A stretch of DNA of 64,000 nucleotides, taken from assembly GCA_963565915.1 (NCBI GenBank), contig OY751485.1:930001-994000 (forward strand). The letters are read 5' to 3'. This stretch comes from Entoloma clypeatum. Its lineage: Eukaryota; Basidiomycota; Agaricomycetes; Agaricales; Entolomataceae. Below, piece after piece: positions 34,034 to 44,400 of this stretch. The notes beneath the pieces were generated by a model. It searched no databases. It saw only the letters and a program-made list of their open reading frames with translations, and was not told the origin of the DNA. Both the position numbers and the translations under genes were made by a program. Position 1 is the stretch's first letter. Each line of letters starts with the position of its first letter.

Positions 34034-35287
34034 ATAACATACATGGCAGAATTAATTCAATGGTTAAAATTGGAGATAGAGGCTTGCAGCAGATGCAGAA
34101 AAAGCGAATACAACCACTTGCAGTGAGAACGGTCTGGGTCACTCAAAGCCAAACCCACAACCGCGCTGTGTATATCACAGCCTTGTCAAGTACGGTATTT
34201 CGGCAGAGTCGGGCTCAACGTTACTCCAGCCTCTCAGACGTCCCAGTCCAACATACTTTGTCTCACGAATAGGCTGTACTCTGGTGACACAAAAAATTGT
34301 GCTCGCAAAATGAGCGTCGCGATCTTGCTGTGGCCAGAAAAAAGAAGGAAAGAGAGATACTATCACACCTTTGCAATAAAATTCAAAGTGAAATCGGTTC
34401 AAACAGCAACAGTTGAAATGCAGACAAAATCAGTTGTAAGAACAACTTAATCTCCCTGTATACTGCAGTCCAGAAAGAGGTCCAAAAAAAAAACAACCGG
34501 CAAACACCTCTTTCGAGGAAGCCAGGGACCCAGGACTTCTCTGGACTTCACCTTGATCACAATGAAAGTTACTGGCCAGGGGACAATACCTGCTTGACAC
34601 AAGCAAGAAAAGTGCAGGCCAAGCACACTGTAATATTGATTAGCAAACCCCCCCCAAAAAAAAGCCAAAAAAGCGCCACATACATCAAACAAAATACACA
34701 ATTGATCTTTCTAAATATCAGAACAGCTCTACAGATGATGAGACACTCCAAACTCACTTCTAGACTGGCCAGGAATGCCAAAAATGCGCCCAAAAATGCG
34801 AAATAAGCCACTCAGAACACCTCAGATCGTGGGGGGAGTAAGGAAAAGAAAGACAAAACAGAGGTTTCCCTCATGATGAACACATGTTTTCCACATGTTC
34901 TTGATGCAGGGCAAAGGTTACCCTGTCACCATCAAGGGTCCATGAAAATCCAGGGGAAAACAGTTCGCACTTCGTGCTCACACAGGAAATAAGGTTTGTG
35001 CACACATGGTGCCATCAAGGGTCCACGAAAATCCGGGGGAAAAAGGTTCACACTGCGTGCTCACACAGAAAATAAGGTTCGTGCTGCGCACTCACCCCAT
35101 GGGAGGACGAAAAGCTGACCAATTTCTTATATAATTTTACATAAAACTTATGTAAACCTTACCTAAGACTTACCTAAAACTCACATAACTTTGTCGCATT
35201 CTTGGTCAGAATTGGTCAGACTTTTCTCACTATTGTCAAAATGTCAAACAACCAGATTCCCACCTTCCCTCCCATTAGTAGTATAGA
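28819..35287 (-). mobile_element. Helitron A (autonomous type, 3' end lost)
   Basis: The 5' terminus TCTATACTACTAATGGGAGG starts at 35287 on the minus strand; the same terminus recurs at 36729 with different upstream sequence, which fixes the boundary. It encodes the Rep-helicase protein (below). The 3' end with hairpin is missing because the helicase is cut at 28819 by an unrelated repeat fragment. Local duplications of a CATCAAGGGTCCA(C/T)GAAAATCC unit lie at 34930-35080. Confidence 0.85.
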
Positions 35288-36729
35288 CGAGCTTATTAAC
35301 CCGTGCTTCGCTACGGCAGTGAGCATTGCTCGCGGTGCTCGCAAAAGCTCACAACTGTTGAGCTTCGCACAGGTCACAGCTCGTTGGGGGCTGCCGCCCC
35401 CAAACCCCTGCTGCGAGTTTTTGTGCTCGCCAAGGCTCGCCATATCCTATTTCTAGGGTTCCCCCCCCCTCCAGGGGGAGCGGGTGGGGGTGGAGTTCAT
35501 TGAACTTATTCTCTTAACCTTGGCACTCGCCAAGGCTCCTGCTTGTATACTACAAATTTTGTGCTCGCCAAGGCTCACAGAGAAAGTATCTTTATACAAT
35601 GTGTTATGGCGCTCAGACCTGCGGCCCTCGCTTGTCTGGTCAAATAGTAACACTTTACGCAATGTGTCATGGTGCTCAGACCTGCAGCCCTCTGGTCTGG
35701 ATTAACCTGTGCTTCGCTACAGATCACAGCTCCTTGGGGGATGCTGCCCCCAAATCCCTGCCGCCATATATATTCTTGTGCTCGCCAAGGCTCGCCATAT
35801 CCTATTTCTAGGGTTCCCCCCCCCTCCAGGGGGAGGGGGTGGGGGGTGGAGTTCATTGAACTTATTCTTTTAACCTTGGCACTCGCCAAGGCTCCTGCTT
35901 GTATACAAATTTTGTGCTCGCCAAGGCTCACAGAGTAAGTATCTTTACACAATGTGTTATGGAATTTTGTGCTCGCCAAGGCTCACAGAGCAAGTATCTT
36001 TATGCAATGTATCATGCCGCTCGGACCTGCGGCCCCCGCTTGTCTGGTGGAATAGTAACACTTTACGCAATGTGTCATGGCGCTCAGACCTGCAACCCTC
36101 GCTTGTCTGGATTAACCCATGCTTGGGGGCTGCTGCCCCCAAACCCCTGCCGCCATACATATTCTTGTGCTCGCCAAGGCTCGCCATATCCTATTTCTAG
36201 GGTTAGGCTCCTGTCTGTATACAAATTTTGTGCTCGCCAAGGCTCACAGAGCAAGCATCCCTACACAATGTGTCATGGCGCTTGGACCTGCGGCCCTCGC
36301 TTGTCTGGTGGAATTTACACAATGTGTCATGGCACTCAGACCTGCCGCCCTCGCTTGTGCGGCAGTAACATAATATGGTCCTCAGATCTCCTGCCCTTGC
36401 TTGTGTGCCCAAGGACTCACCCAAACAACCAAAAAAGCGCCACATGGCAACCTTCATGGGAGAAATGCAGCTGTTGCATGGCACCGACGTACAGACCCTG
36501 AGACAGGGCTCCATCAAAATCAGAAAAAAAGATTCGCACTCTGTGCTCACACAGGAAATAAGGTTCGTGCTGCGCACTCACCCCATGGGAGGACGAAAGC
36601 TGACCAATTTCTTATGTAATTTTACATAAGACTTACATAACTTTTTTTCAGTCTTGGTCATACTATTCCCACTGTTGTCAAAATGTCAAGCAACCACTTT
36701 CCCACCTTCCCTCCCATTAGTAGTATAGA
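35288..36729 (-). mobile_element. Helitron B (non-autonomous, about 1.44 kb), joined to Helitron A
   Basis: 5' TCTATACTACTAATGGGAGG at 36729 (preceded by A on the minus strand). The 3' end on the minus strand has a hairpin CCGTAGCGAAGCACGG (one bulged A, GAA loop), then GTTAATAAGCTCG, directly followed by the 5' TC of Helitron A. Hairpin plus GTTAAT-spacer resembles known Helitron 3' ends, though the last four bases read CTCG rather than CTRR. No gene inside. Confidence 0.7.
35380..36370. repeat. Tandem repeat of about 0.35-0.4 kb inside Helitron B
   Basis: Three imperfect units sharing GTGCTCGCCAAGGCTCGCCA, CTCACAGAG-AAGTATCTTTA and GGTTCCCCCCCCTCCAGGGG. Each unit also holds a variant of the 3'-end motif ATTAACC(C/T)(G/A)TGCTTCG (near 35298, 35702, 36112). 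Confidence 0.75.
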
Positions 36730-37234
36730 TAACCTCATAGAATACATACCAAACCATATCAAGAATCTATTTTTAAATATGATCACTGTATTTGCACGAT
36801 GCAAATGACTTATTTATTTGCAATTTATTTTGCATATGCTCATGGGATATAGAAGCCAATGCCCGCAGTGAGCAGAAGAATGTAAGCGAGATTCTAACCG
36901 ATTCTAGTCGATTGCGGACATGATCCAGCCGTCGTTCAGAAGGTGAATTGCACTTGTTCATCTTGTTCGCTACTACTGGATCAAACAAATCATATCGGTT
37001 GTGGTCAACATGAGCTAGAGACTGGACTAGAACGTACATGCAATGCAAGAAGTCGAGTACAGACAAGAGCCGAACCATCATTGTTCATAGATCATTTGCC
37101 CTAGTTTGACGACAAGACTCAAAGACATCACAGAGTCAGTCAACCACGGAACACCGCCCCGAGAGACACAAAGAACGTCAAGTGAAGAAGTCTTGTTGGC
37201 CCCTAAGTTCAATACACCAGAGTGGAGTGAGTTG
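36730..37234. other. No feature recognised
   Basis: Flank between the Helitron pair and the solo LTR. A minus frame at 37081-36773 has no recognisable motif and I do not call it a gene. Confidence 0.4.
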
Positions 37235-37598
37235 TGTTGGAACTATAGGTTCTAGCACTGTGATCCTGCTGACTAAGCAACACGTGATCACTATGTCATC
37301 ATGACGTACCCATGACATCATTCTGATGTCATACTCTGGAACACTCCATGAGTTACTATATATGTGTCTTTAGTGTAGGAACATACAACGAGACCACAAC
37401 ATGGTCTGTGCACATATATTAGTATAAATAGTAAACCTGTAACATAGTTGCAGAACAAGAACTCTTCCAGTTCCCACCACGTCAGTTGTCTCTAAACTCT
37501 CCTCTAGCTTAACAAGCTACTCAATTCCTCATCCTCTATCCACTCTTGCTAACTACTTTGTATGTCGTCCCACATGGCACACCTCGCTACTTTCAATA
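37235..37598 (+). repeat. Probable solo LTR (364 bp)
   Basis: Starts TGTTGGAAC and ends TTTCAATA, which equals the expected inverted terminus TTCCAACA after two C to T changes. It is flanked by AGTTG on both sides (37230-37234 and 37599-37603). A TATA-like AGTATAAATAG lies near 37419. No internal element remains, as after LTR-LTR recombination. Confidence 0.6.
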
Positions 37599-37949
37599 AG
37601 TTGTGCTTTGAAAGCAGTGCAGTTGGCGTGTGAGGGTTCCCTGAGGCCAGAAGACGAGGCTTTTCTTAACGGCTTCTGCACTGACGGCACGGGCTATCCT
37701 CATCATAGTAAACGACCGCTAGAATTGAAATCGATCACTGACAGGAAAACAAAGCATTTTCACAAAAATTGCATGAAAGATGAGTGTATAGCAAATCCAG
37801 CAACATTCACCAGACCTATCATAACTCTCACCGTAAATTCCGCCACTCTGCGCCACCCATCACACCACCAAAAACAACACTAAGAACTGGAAAACGACGA
37901 TCAGCCAATTTCTCGCCTAGCGAACGATGTTCTCGTATACGTACACGCA
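37599..37949. other. Intergenic, downstream of TSR2
   Basis: No supported gene. A plus frame at 37608-37883 has no motif and follows the LTR duplication directly. Confidence 0.4.
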
Positions 37950-38510
37950 TCACCCCCTGCCTTTCCCTCGTTTAACCAGCGTGAATCCTTCCTCGTCAAC
38001 CTCCGGTTCGTTTCTTGCTGGATTTTCTGGCGGCTGCAAAAGTTGTGGGGCCTCCTCCTCGAAGACGTCTTCATCCATTGCGCCGTCATCATCTGACCAT
38101 TCTTCCTCCTCGTCAGCCGCAATCTGCGCTTCCGCCTTCTTCCCCTTCATACTCCCTGCAAGCTCCTCGAATTTCGCCACCGAGTCCTGTTTCCCGACTC
38201 TGGTCTCCTCCCACATGCGCACGATATCCGTTGCTACGCTCTCGGCGCTGCCGTCTTCCAATTCCGTGTTGAATTCGTCGGACATAATTTGAAGCAGGAG
38301 TTCTTCGATGTATTGGTCATCTGGCAATTCCGGGGCTTCAAAGGCGTCGACGATTTCCGATGCAACCCATGTTCTTTTGGCAGCTGTGTCCCAGCCTTCT
38401 TGGACTGCAATCCGTAGTATAGACCAGACTGCAAGTCGCGCGATGACACCACGAGCAAACAGAACAGAGGACGGGGCCGGTGGGGGTTGTGTCTGCAGCT
38501 GAGAGCTCAT
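37950..38510 (-). CDS. TSR2: Pre-rRNA-processing protein TSR2
   Basis: Single-exon frame, 186 aa, ATG at 38510. The conserved TSR2 region is at residues 20-90 (LFARGVIARLAVWSILRIAV, then QEGWDTAAKRTWVASEIV containing the helix-rich WGG-type segment). An acidic stretch (EEEEWSDDDGAMDEDVFEEE) precedes the typical end EVDEEGFTLVKRGKGRG. In yeast TSR2 escorts Rps26 (eS26) into pre-40S particles and is needed for 20S pre-rRNA processing, in nucleus and cytoplasm. Length fits the family. It diverges from GRC3 with 204 bp between the start codons. Confidence 0.92.
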   Translation of the reverse strand: MSSQLQTQPPPAPSSVLFARGVIARLAVWSILRIAVQEGWDTAAKRTWVASEIVDAFEAPELPDDQYIEELLLQIMSDEFNTELEDGSAESVATDIVRMWEETRVGKQDSVAKFEELAGSMKGKKAEAQIAADEEEEWSDDDGAMDEDVFEEEAPQLLQPPENPARNEPEVDEEGFTLVKRGKGRG

Positions 38511-38714
38511 GATGATGGAAGAAAAAAAATCCGCCAGATCGTCAATTGCATGATAAGATAAGATTTGCCATATTTATAGATGTTTGGAGATTCAGAAAAA
38601 GTGGTTTTACTGCGACTCGCGTTCAAACACTGCGGTGAAAGGGATCCCACAAGGTAGCAATTGTGATATTTCTGATGTCAAGGTTATTAATCGAGCAGAT
38701 TCTGACCATTCGTC
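38511..38714. promoter_or_regulatory. Shared divergent promoter region of TSR2 and GRC3
   Basis: 204 bp between the two ATGs; both genes must be driven from here or from within their neighbours. A T-rich AAAAAAAATCC run next to TSR2 and a TAAGATAAGATTTGCC stretch near 38552 are visible. I recognise no specific factor site. Confidence 0.55.
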
Positions 38715-41104
38715 ATGTTGAGCGCTATTGCAGCGCGAAAAGCTACTCAAGCGACCGTCCAAGAGAGTTCCAATCACTCAACGGAACCAGTAGAAGTCCC
38801 TTCTCCACCACCATCTCCGGGCGGGGAACCTCCTGTCACTAAACCACCGTCGAAGCGGAAGTCTTATGGTCAAACACCACGTCCTCCAAAACGGAAGAAG
38901 AACGGCAGACAAACATCGGAAACGAAGCAAAGATATTTTACCGACTCGTTCAAGGAACAGGAAGATGTCATCGTAGTCGATTCAGATTCTGACGGTTCAA
39001 TTATGTCTTACGACGCCCCGGAAGCCGTCGTAACGACAGTGCCTGTTGGACGCGTCTGGTCGCCTAGCGCTCCTCTCCCTGACTCTTCCGATGAAGACGA
39101 TAGCGCTCCTCTTGATGTTCCCTCGACGACTCCCTCGAACTTTAGGGCCGATGCTCCTCCGGTTCTGTCGACCTTCCGTCCAATTTTGAACCAAAACACA
39201 TACATTATTGACTCACTCTCAGTCTCAGCCCTTGGTGTTCCTTCTGACTCGGGCGGTACCATTATTGCACTTCATCCTTCAGAAACTATATGTTTGATAG
39301 GAACCTATCTCTTTCGCGTGTTACAAGGGTCTATCACAATGTGCGGTGTATCTATCGGCACCTCGTTGCGAGGACATCGCGTCTATGCTCCGCGCTCATC
39401 TCCTCTGCTCATTTTGGAGTGCGTAGACGGGAAGGGTGCAATTCCCGGTATCACAAAGCTAGCCGAGCCTCTGCTGTCTTTGCACAAGCAATCTGTTGCA
39501 GTACTCCTTCTCCAGGAACTTGACACTGGTGTGGAAGGCTTGGGTCAGATCTGCCGAACTTTCGACGGGGCTTTTGAGCCCTCTCGATGGCAGAAGTCGG
39601 AAGACACGCTGCAGTTGCAGCTTCGGGGTGTTCATTTGGTAGGTTTTGACGCTCTGCATCTTTTTTCGCCGCCAGGCTAACGCCGTTTGCATTAGGTTAC
39701 ACAACAAATGAAATACATCCAGGCATTTGAATTGCCTCACTCATGGGCAACTGCCCTGTCGTCGCAGCCGGCGTACATTTCGTCAAGGGGCCCAAAAAGT
39801 CTGGAAAGAGCACGTTCGCTCGGTCACTCATGAACAAACTCCTCACAAGGTAAGTCGTTCAATCTTTCTTCCGAACGAGGAATGATGGTCCTCCACCAGG
39901 TACCAGAAGGTTGCGTATCTTGAATGTGATCTAGGTCAAGCAGAATTCGTTCCTGGGGGAATGGTAGCAATTAATATAATTGAAGACCCATACTTTGGTA
40001 TGCGCTCATTGAAGTCAATAACACAAATCCCTGATATATTATCCAGGGCCACCGTTCACTCATCCGACGTTGCCAAATTTCGCCCACTACATCGGCGCCA
40101 CAACTCCACGATCGTCGCCATCGCACTATCTCGCCGCTGTTCAGTCTCTCCTCGAATGGTACCGGTTGGATCTGCAGGCACCTCTGATAACGTCTGACGT
40201 TTCGGACCACGGTGAGCGAATATGGGATGCAATTCCTTTAGTTATCAACACCATGGGCTGGCATAAGGGGCTGGGAGCAGACCTAACGCAGAAGATACAA
40301 GACATGGCTGAGCCGACGGATATTTACGAAATAGAAGCTCCATCTCTCGATTCACTATGGTCTACCCTTCCTCCACGCAACCCGTCTATATTGACGACCG
40401 TGCTCAAAGTCCATCCTCTTCAAGCCATCCCGCCGTCCGTTCTATCAACAAACTATACTGCAGCCGACCATCGCTCTCTTTCACTGCTCTCCTACTTCCA
40501 TGCCAACTTTCCTCGTTCCCAGCCGACCAGCGAGCTCGACCAAGTAACGGCCGCGTCGTGGGATACATCTCTCCCCCTTTGCGCACGACCGCCGTACGAG
40601 GTCGACTGCGCCAAGACATTCGACAAGGTCATTCTCTCTGGCGCGGGGATGGAGGATGTCGTCCCCTCCGAGATCCGCCTCGTGCTCAACGCGGCCATTG
40701 TGGGACTCGTCACGTGTGAACCAGGAACGCTCGACATCGACGATACGATGGTCACGGGCGAGAATGAGAGCAGACAGGTGCCCTATTCGCAGGGGTTCCC
40801 CGTGCCTTCACCAGCGACATCTCGATGCCACGGGCTGGCGCTCATACGGTCGATGTCGTCAACTTCGACTCAGATGCATGTCTTGACGCCGTTACCGACA
40901 CATTTACTCGCTAAGAGTAGAGTGGTAGTCAAAGGTGAGATGGATCTTCCGATATGGGGGATGTTGGATTTTAGAGGAGATGGAGAAGATGTTGCGGGAG
41001 TGGAGAGAGGAAATATACCGTATTTGCAGTGGGGGAAAGGGGAGGGAGTTGGAGGCGAGAGAAGAAGGGTGAGAAGGAATTTGATGAGGAGGGGACAGAT
41101 GTAG
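38715..41104 (+). CDS. GRC3: Polynucleotide 5'-hydroxyl kinase GRC3 (one apparent frame break)
   Basis: Four exons: 38715-39638, 39696-39849, 39900-39997, 40047-41104; introns 57, 50 and 49 nt with GT-AG ends. About 744 aa. Residues 1-110 are a basic, Ser/Pro-rich tail (SKRKSYGQTPRPPKRKKNGR, a likely nuclear signal). The Clp1/GRC3 P-loop is GPKKSGKST (near 39792), then YLECDLGQAEF (near 39915), GPPFTHPTLP, HYIGATTPRSSPSHYL, and VINTMGWHKGLGADL (near 40237). The family phosphorylates RNA 5'-OH ends during ITS2 removal and rDNA transcription termination, in the nucleolus. Exon 2 is out of frame by exactly one missing base near 39778-39781; the other exons fit perfectly in phase, so a base-calling error is likely but a real mutation is possible. 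A LINE sits 70 bp past the stop. Confidence 0.9.
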
Positions 41105-41173
41105 GCTGCTTCGCAGCATAAGCATAAGTACGGTTCGGTTAAATACACTCAGAGAGAATAATAGGGCAGGCGA

Positions 41174-41182
41174 TCCGCTTTT

Positions 41183-41184
<2 letters not shown>
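41174..41184. repeat. LINE target-site duplication, left copy
   Basis: TCCGCTTTTCC followed by the T-run; repeated at 47769-47779. Confidence 0.85.
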
Positions 41185-41222
<38 letters not shown>

Positions 41223-41498
41223 CTCAATTTATATTCCGGCGCCCGATCGCAGTCCGGTCTTGTACACTAAGTTACAAATTTAACGAGAACTACATACGAG
41301 AGTATTGGAGAGTAATGCCCTGTGGTCACGGCACATGTGCGGAGAAATATATAAGTATCCTAGAGTGGGGTCCGCCCATGGATCAAGTCCACCAGAACAG
41401 ACCCCGTATATAAACTACATACGCCCGTAGGCAGAGACCGTAGTAACTAAAGAGACCGTGAAAGGGAGAAAACATAGCACTGAAGCTCACCCAATAAG

Positions 41499-44400
41499 TT
41501 AGGGTGGGGGAAAGGCGAATAACGCGGGATGGTTTGAGAGCATCCCCAGGAAATTGCCGATGTTGTACCATTTGTTGGAGGCGTCGTCCCTATCAAAGAG
41601 AGGACATTTGTGGAGGAGGTGATCAACCGTCTCGAGAGTGTCATCGTCGCAGGCGCATGTAAATGGGCCTGGATGTTTGAAGCATTGTCTGTATGCACCA
41701 ATGGGGGCATGACCCAGGGTGGCGCGGGTGAGGCGAGCGAACAGCGCGTTGTTGTTGCCCGCCCAGGAATTGAGCCAGGGTCCACCTTTGACGTGGTCCG
41801 GCTGGAATACCTTCTCTTTGTCTCCGGTGTGGAGAGGGAGGAAGGAGCGACCTCGGAATTCGGGGGCGGAATGAAGTTGGCGCCATCCGTCTACGGCACT
41901 GGTGGCGGCAGCAGTACGGGCAAAGTTGGGCGACAGAGGAGACAAAGCTGTTCCTTGGGTCGATTTGAAGTGACGTGAGGGGTCGGGGAAGGCAGAACCC
42001 CACTCAGATGTGAGAGGTGTGTCGAGATGGACATGGATGACGCCAGCTCCAGCGAGGAAGGGCCGGAGGAGGCGGGAAATGCCGCAAGAGACAGAGTGGC
42101 CCGCATGAATGGAACCTGTGTCGAGGGCGAGTCGGACAGCCTGTATGTTTCGGGTGAAGATGTGGATCTCCGTGACATAAGGTGCGTGGGTGATGACCTT
42201 GCTAAGGCCAAGAAGGGTGGCGACGATGAGAGTCTCAGGGGCGAGACTTCTACCTGCGCTGGCTCTGGTCATATGGGGGTCTTGAGCGTGACGACCAATG
42301 GAGGGGGCGAAGCGGACTACCGCGACTGCCGACGACAACGTCTTACCGACACTGGGCCGGGCAGCGATGCAGAAGGCCGCTTGGTGGTTTTCTTCCTCGG
42401 CGGTGGTGAGGATGTCTTTGAGGTAGGTGTAACGCTTCTTGTCGTCATCGACCTGTGGGGCGTCCCAGATGAAGGAGTCCGGGTAGAGGTCGAGTATGCG
42501 ATTTCCTGGGCGAGCCTCGTCGCTCAGGTAGTCGGATCTCTCAAGTTTGACGGTGATCATCAGGTTTTGAATGTCGACGATTGGGCTAGGGGTTTTATCC
42601 TCCGCCTTGAGCAGGAGCTCGCAGACGACAGGATGAGTGACTGGAAGCTGGGCGGCTCTGATCCGAGAGCGCTGCACAAGCTTGGTGATGTGTTGTCTAG
42701 CAGGCATGAGCCCCGCAATAGCGAGGACACCCCCGGTAGGCGACCGATTGAAAGCGCCGGTGATCCATCTGGCGGCTCTATAGTGGACTGAGTTCAACAG
42801 GTTGAAAGCAGTTTTGAGGCGTGGACCGTTGTAGTACCAGAGTTGGCATCCGTAAGTGAGGATCGGCATGACACACGACACATACAGGAGGCATTTGAGG
42901 CGGGGTGGGAGACCGCGTGAGGAGTTGCCAAGGAGGAGGGGAATGGATGTGAGCGCCTTGGTGGCATAGAAGCGTCTGTGCTCATTGAAGATCAGACGAC
43001 GATCGAAGAAGAAGCCGAGATAGCGCCAAAAGGCCTTGACTTGGAGGGGAGGTTGACCAGGTAGTCGAACGATGGGGTATGACGGAGAGACGGTTCGGGT
43101 GAAGAACATAAGTTCGTCTTTTGTCGGTTCAGTGGCCAGCCCCATGTCTATGAGGATGCCGTCAATGGCTTTTCGGCCAGCCCGTAGGTGGGAGCCAATA
43201 GCGTCAAGGTCAGAAGACTGGGCGATGAGCATGCCATCATCTACGAAGGAGAAGAGATCCAGGTACTGCGCGTGTCCACGGCTGTAGAAGATTCTGAGGG
43301 CCGGCGAAAGATAGATGCCGGAAAGGATGGGGGAGAGCGCCGAGCCTTGACCCACACCAAAGAGGATTTCAAAGAGGTCTGAGACATTCTGTCCTGAGAC
43401 AAAACGAGTAGACCGTCCACGAAGATATGATTCAAAGAACTTACTCAAGGCGGCTGAAAACCCCAGCTGCCGTAGTACTCCTAACAAGAATTGATGGTCC
43501 AGAGAAGGGAAGAATTGCGCAACGTCGAAGGCCACGACCCCCGTGTCACGTTTCTTCGCCCATCCATTCCAGACCCTGTGTGTTATGATGATGCCAGCAT
43601 CAGTCGTAGATCTATAGCGAAGGCCGCCGAATTGGTATTGGTGGACAAGGCTGTACTTGGCGCATTCGAATTGCATTCGATTGGCGATGACTTTCTCGAT
43701 AATCTTTGCCACCGTGTTGAGGAGAACGATGGGTCGAAACGACTTGGGCTTATCGTAGGTTTCTTTTCCAGGTTTCGGTATGATAACCGTGACAGAGGTT
43801 TTGAAAGCTGCAGGCCAGCAAGAATAATCTATGCAGGCGTTAGCTAGGGCTGTGATGCGTGTCAACACTTCGTCTTTCTGGAGGAGACGCTTGAGGAGAG
43901 CCCATGATACGTGGTCCGGACCAGGGGCAGATTTGGGGTTGCATTTGAGGACAAGGGAGATGATTTCGGGACCTGTGATCGGTATCCAGTCTCGAGTGGG
44001 TTCTTGTGGAATTTCCTCGAGGATTTCCATTTTTGGGGAGTTCGGAGGAGGCGTATGAAAAGCCTTGTCAAAAGCGTCAAACATGTCACTAGAAGAGTGG
44101 AGAACGTCACCATTGGCCCCCTTCAAATTTGCAAGGGGGTCTGAGCGACGGGGCTTGTGCCAGTCCATGAGGGACCAGGGGTTTTTTTGGGAGAGGGCGA
44201 TGGTCTCGATTCTATCTTCAAAGAATTCTCTCTTGGCCGCGCGGATTACCGTCCGAAGATTGCTATAATCGACGGGAGACTTGGTGTCGAGGTACACTTG
44301 CCTGGCTAGATCGCAGGTCTCGCTCCACCACGAGTGGGAGTGCGATCCTGCGCCTTTGACTGGGCGAGAGTGAGTGTCCCATTTCACAGAAAGGGCTGTC

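Noticed and set aside
37608..37883. 91-codon plus frame after the solo LTR
   Set aside because: No motif, no splice consistency, lies directly against the target duplication.
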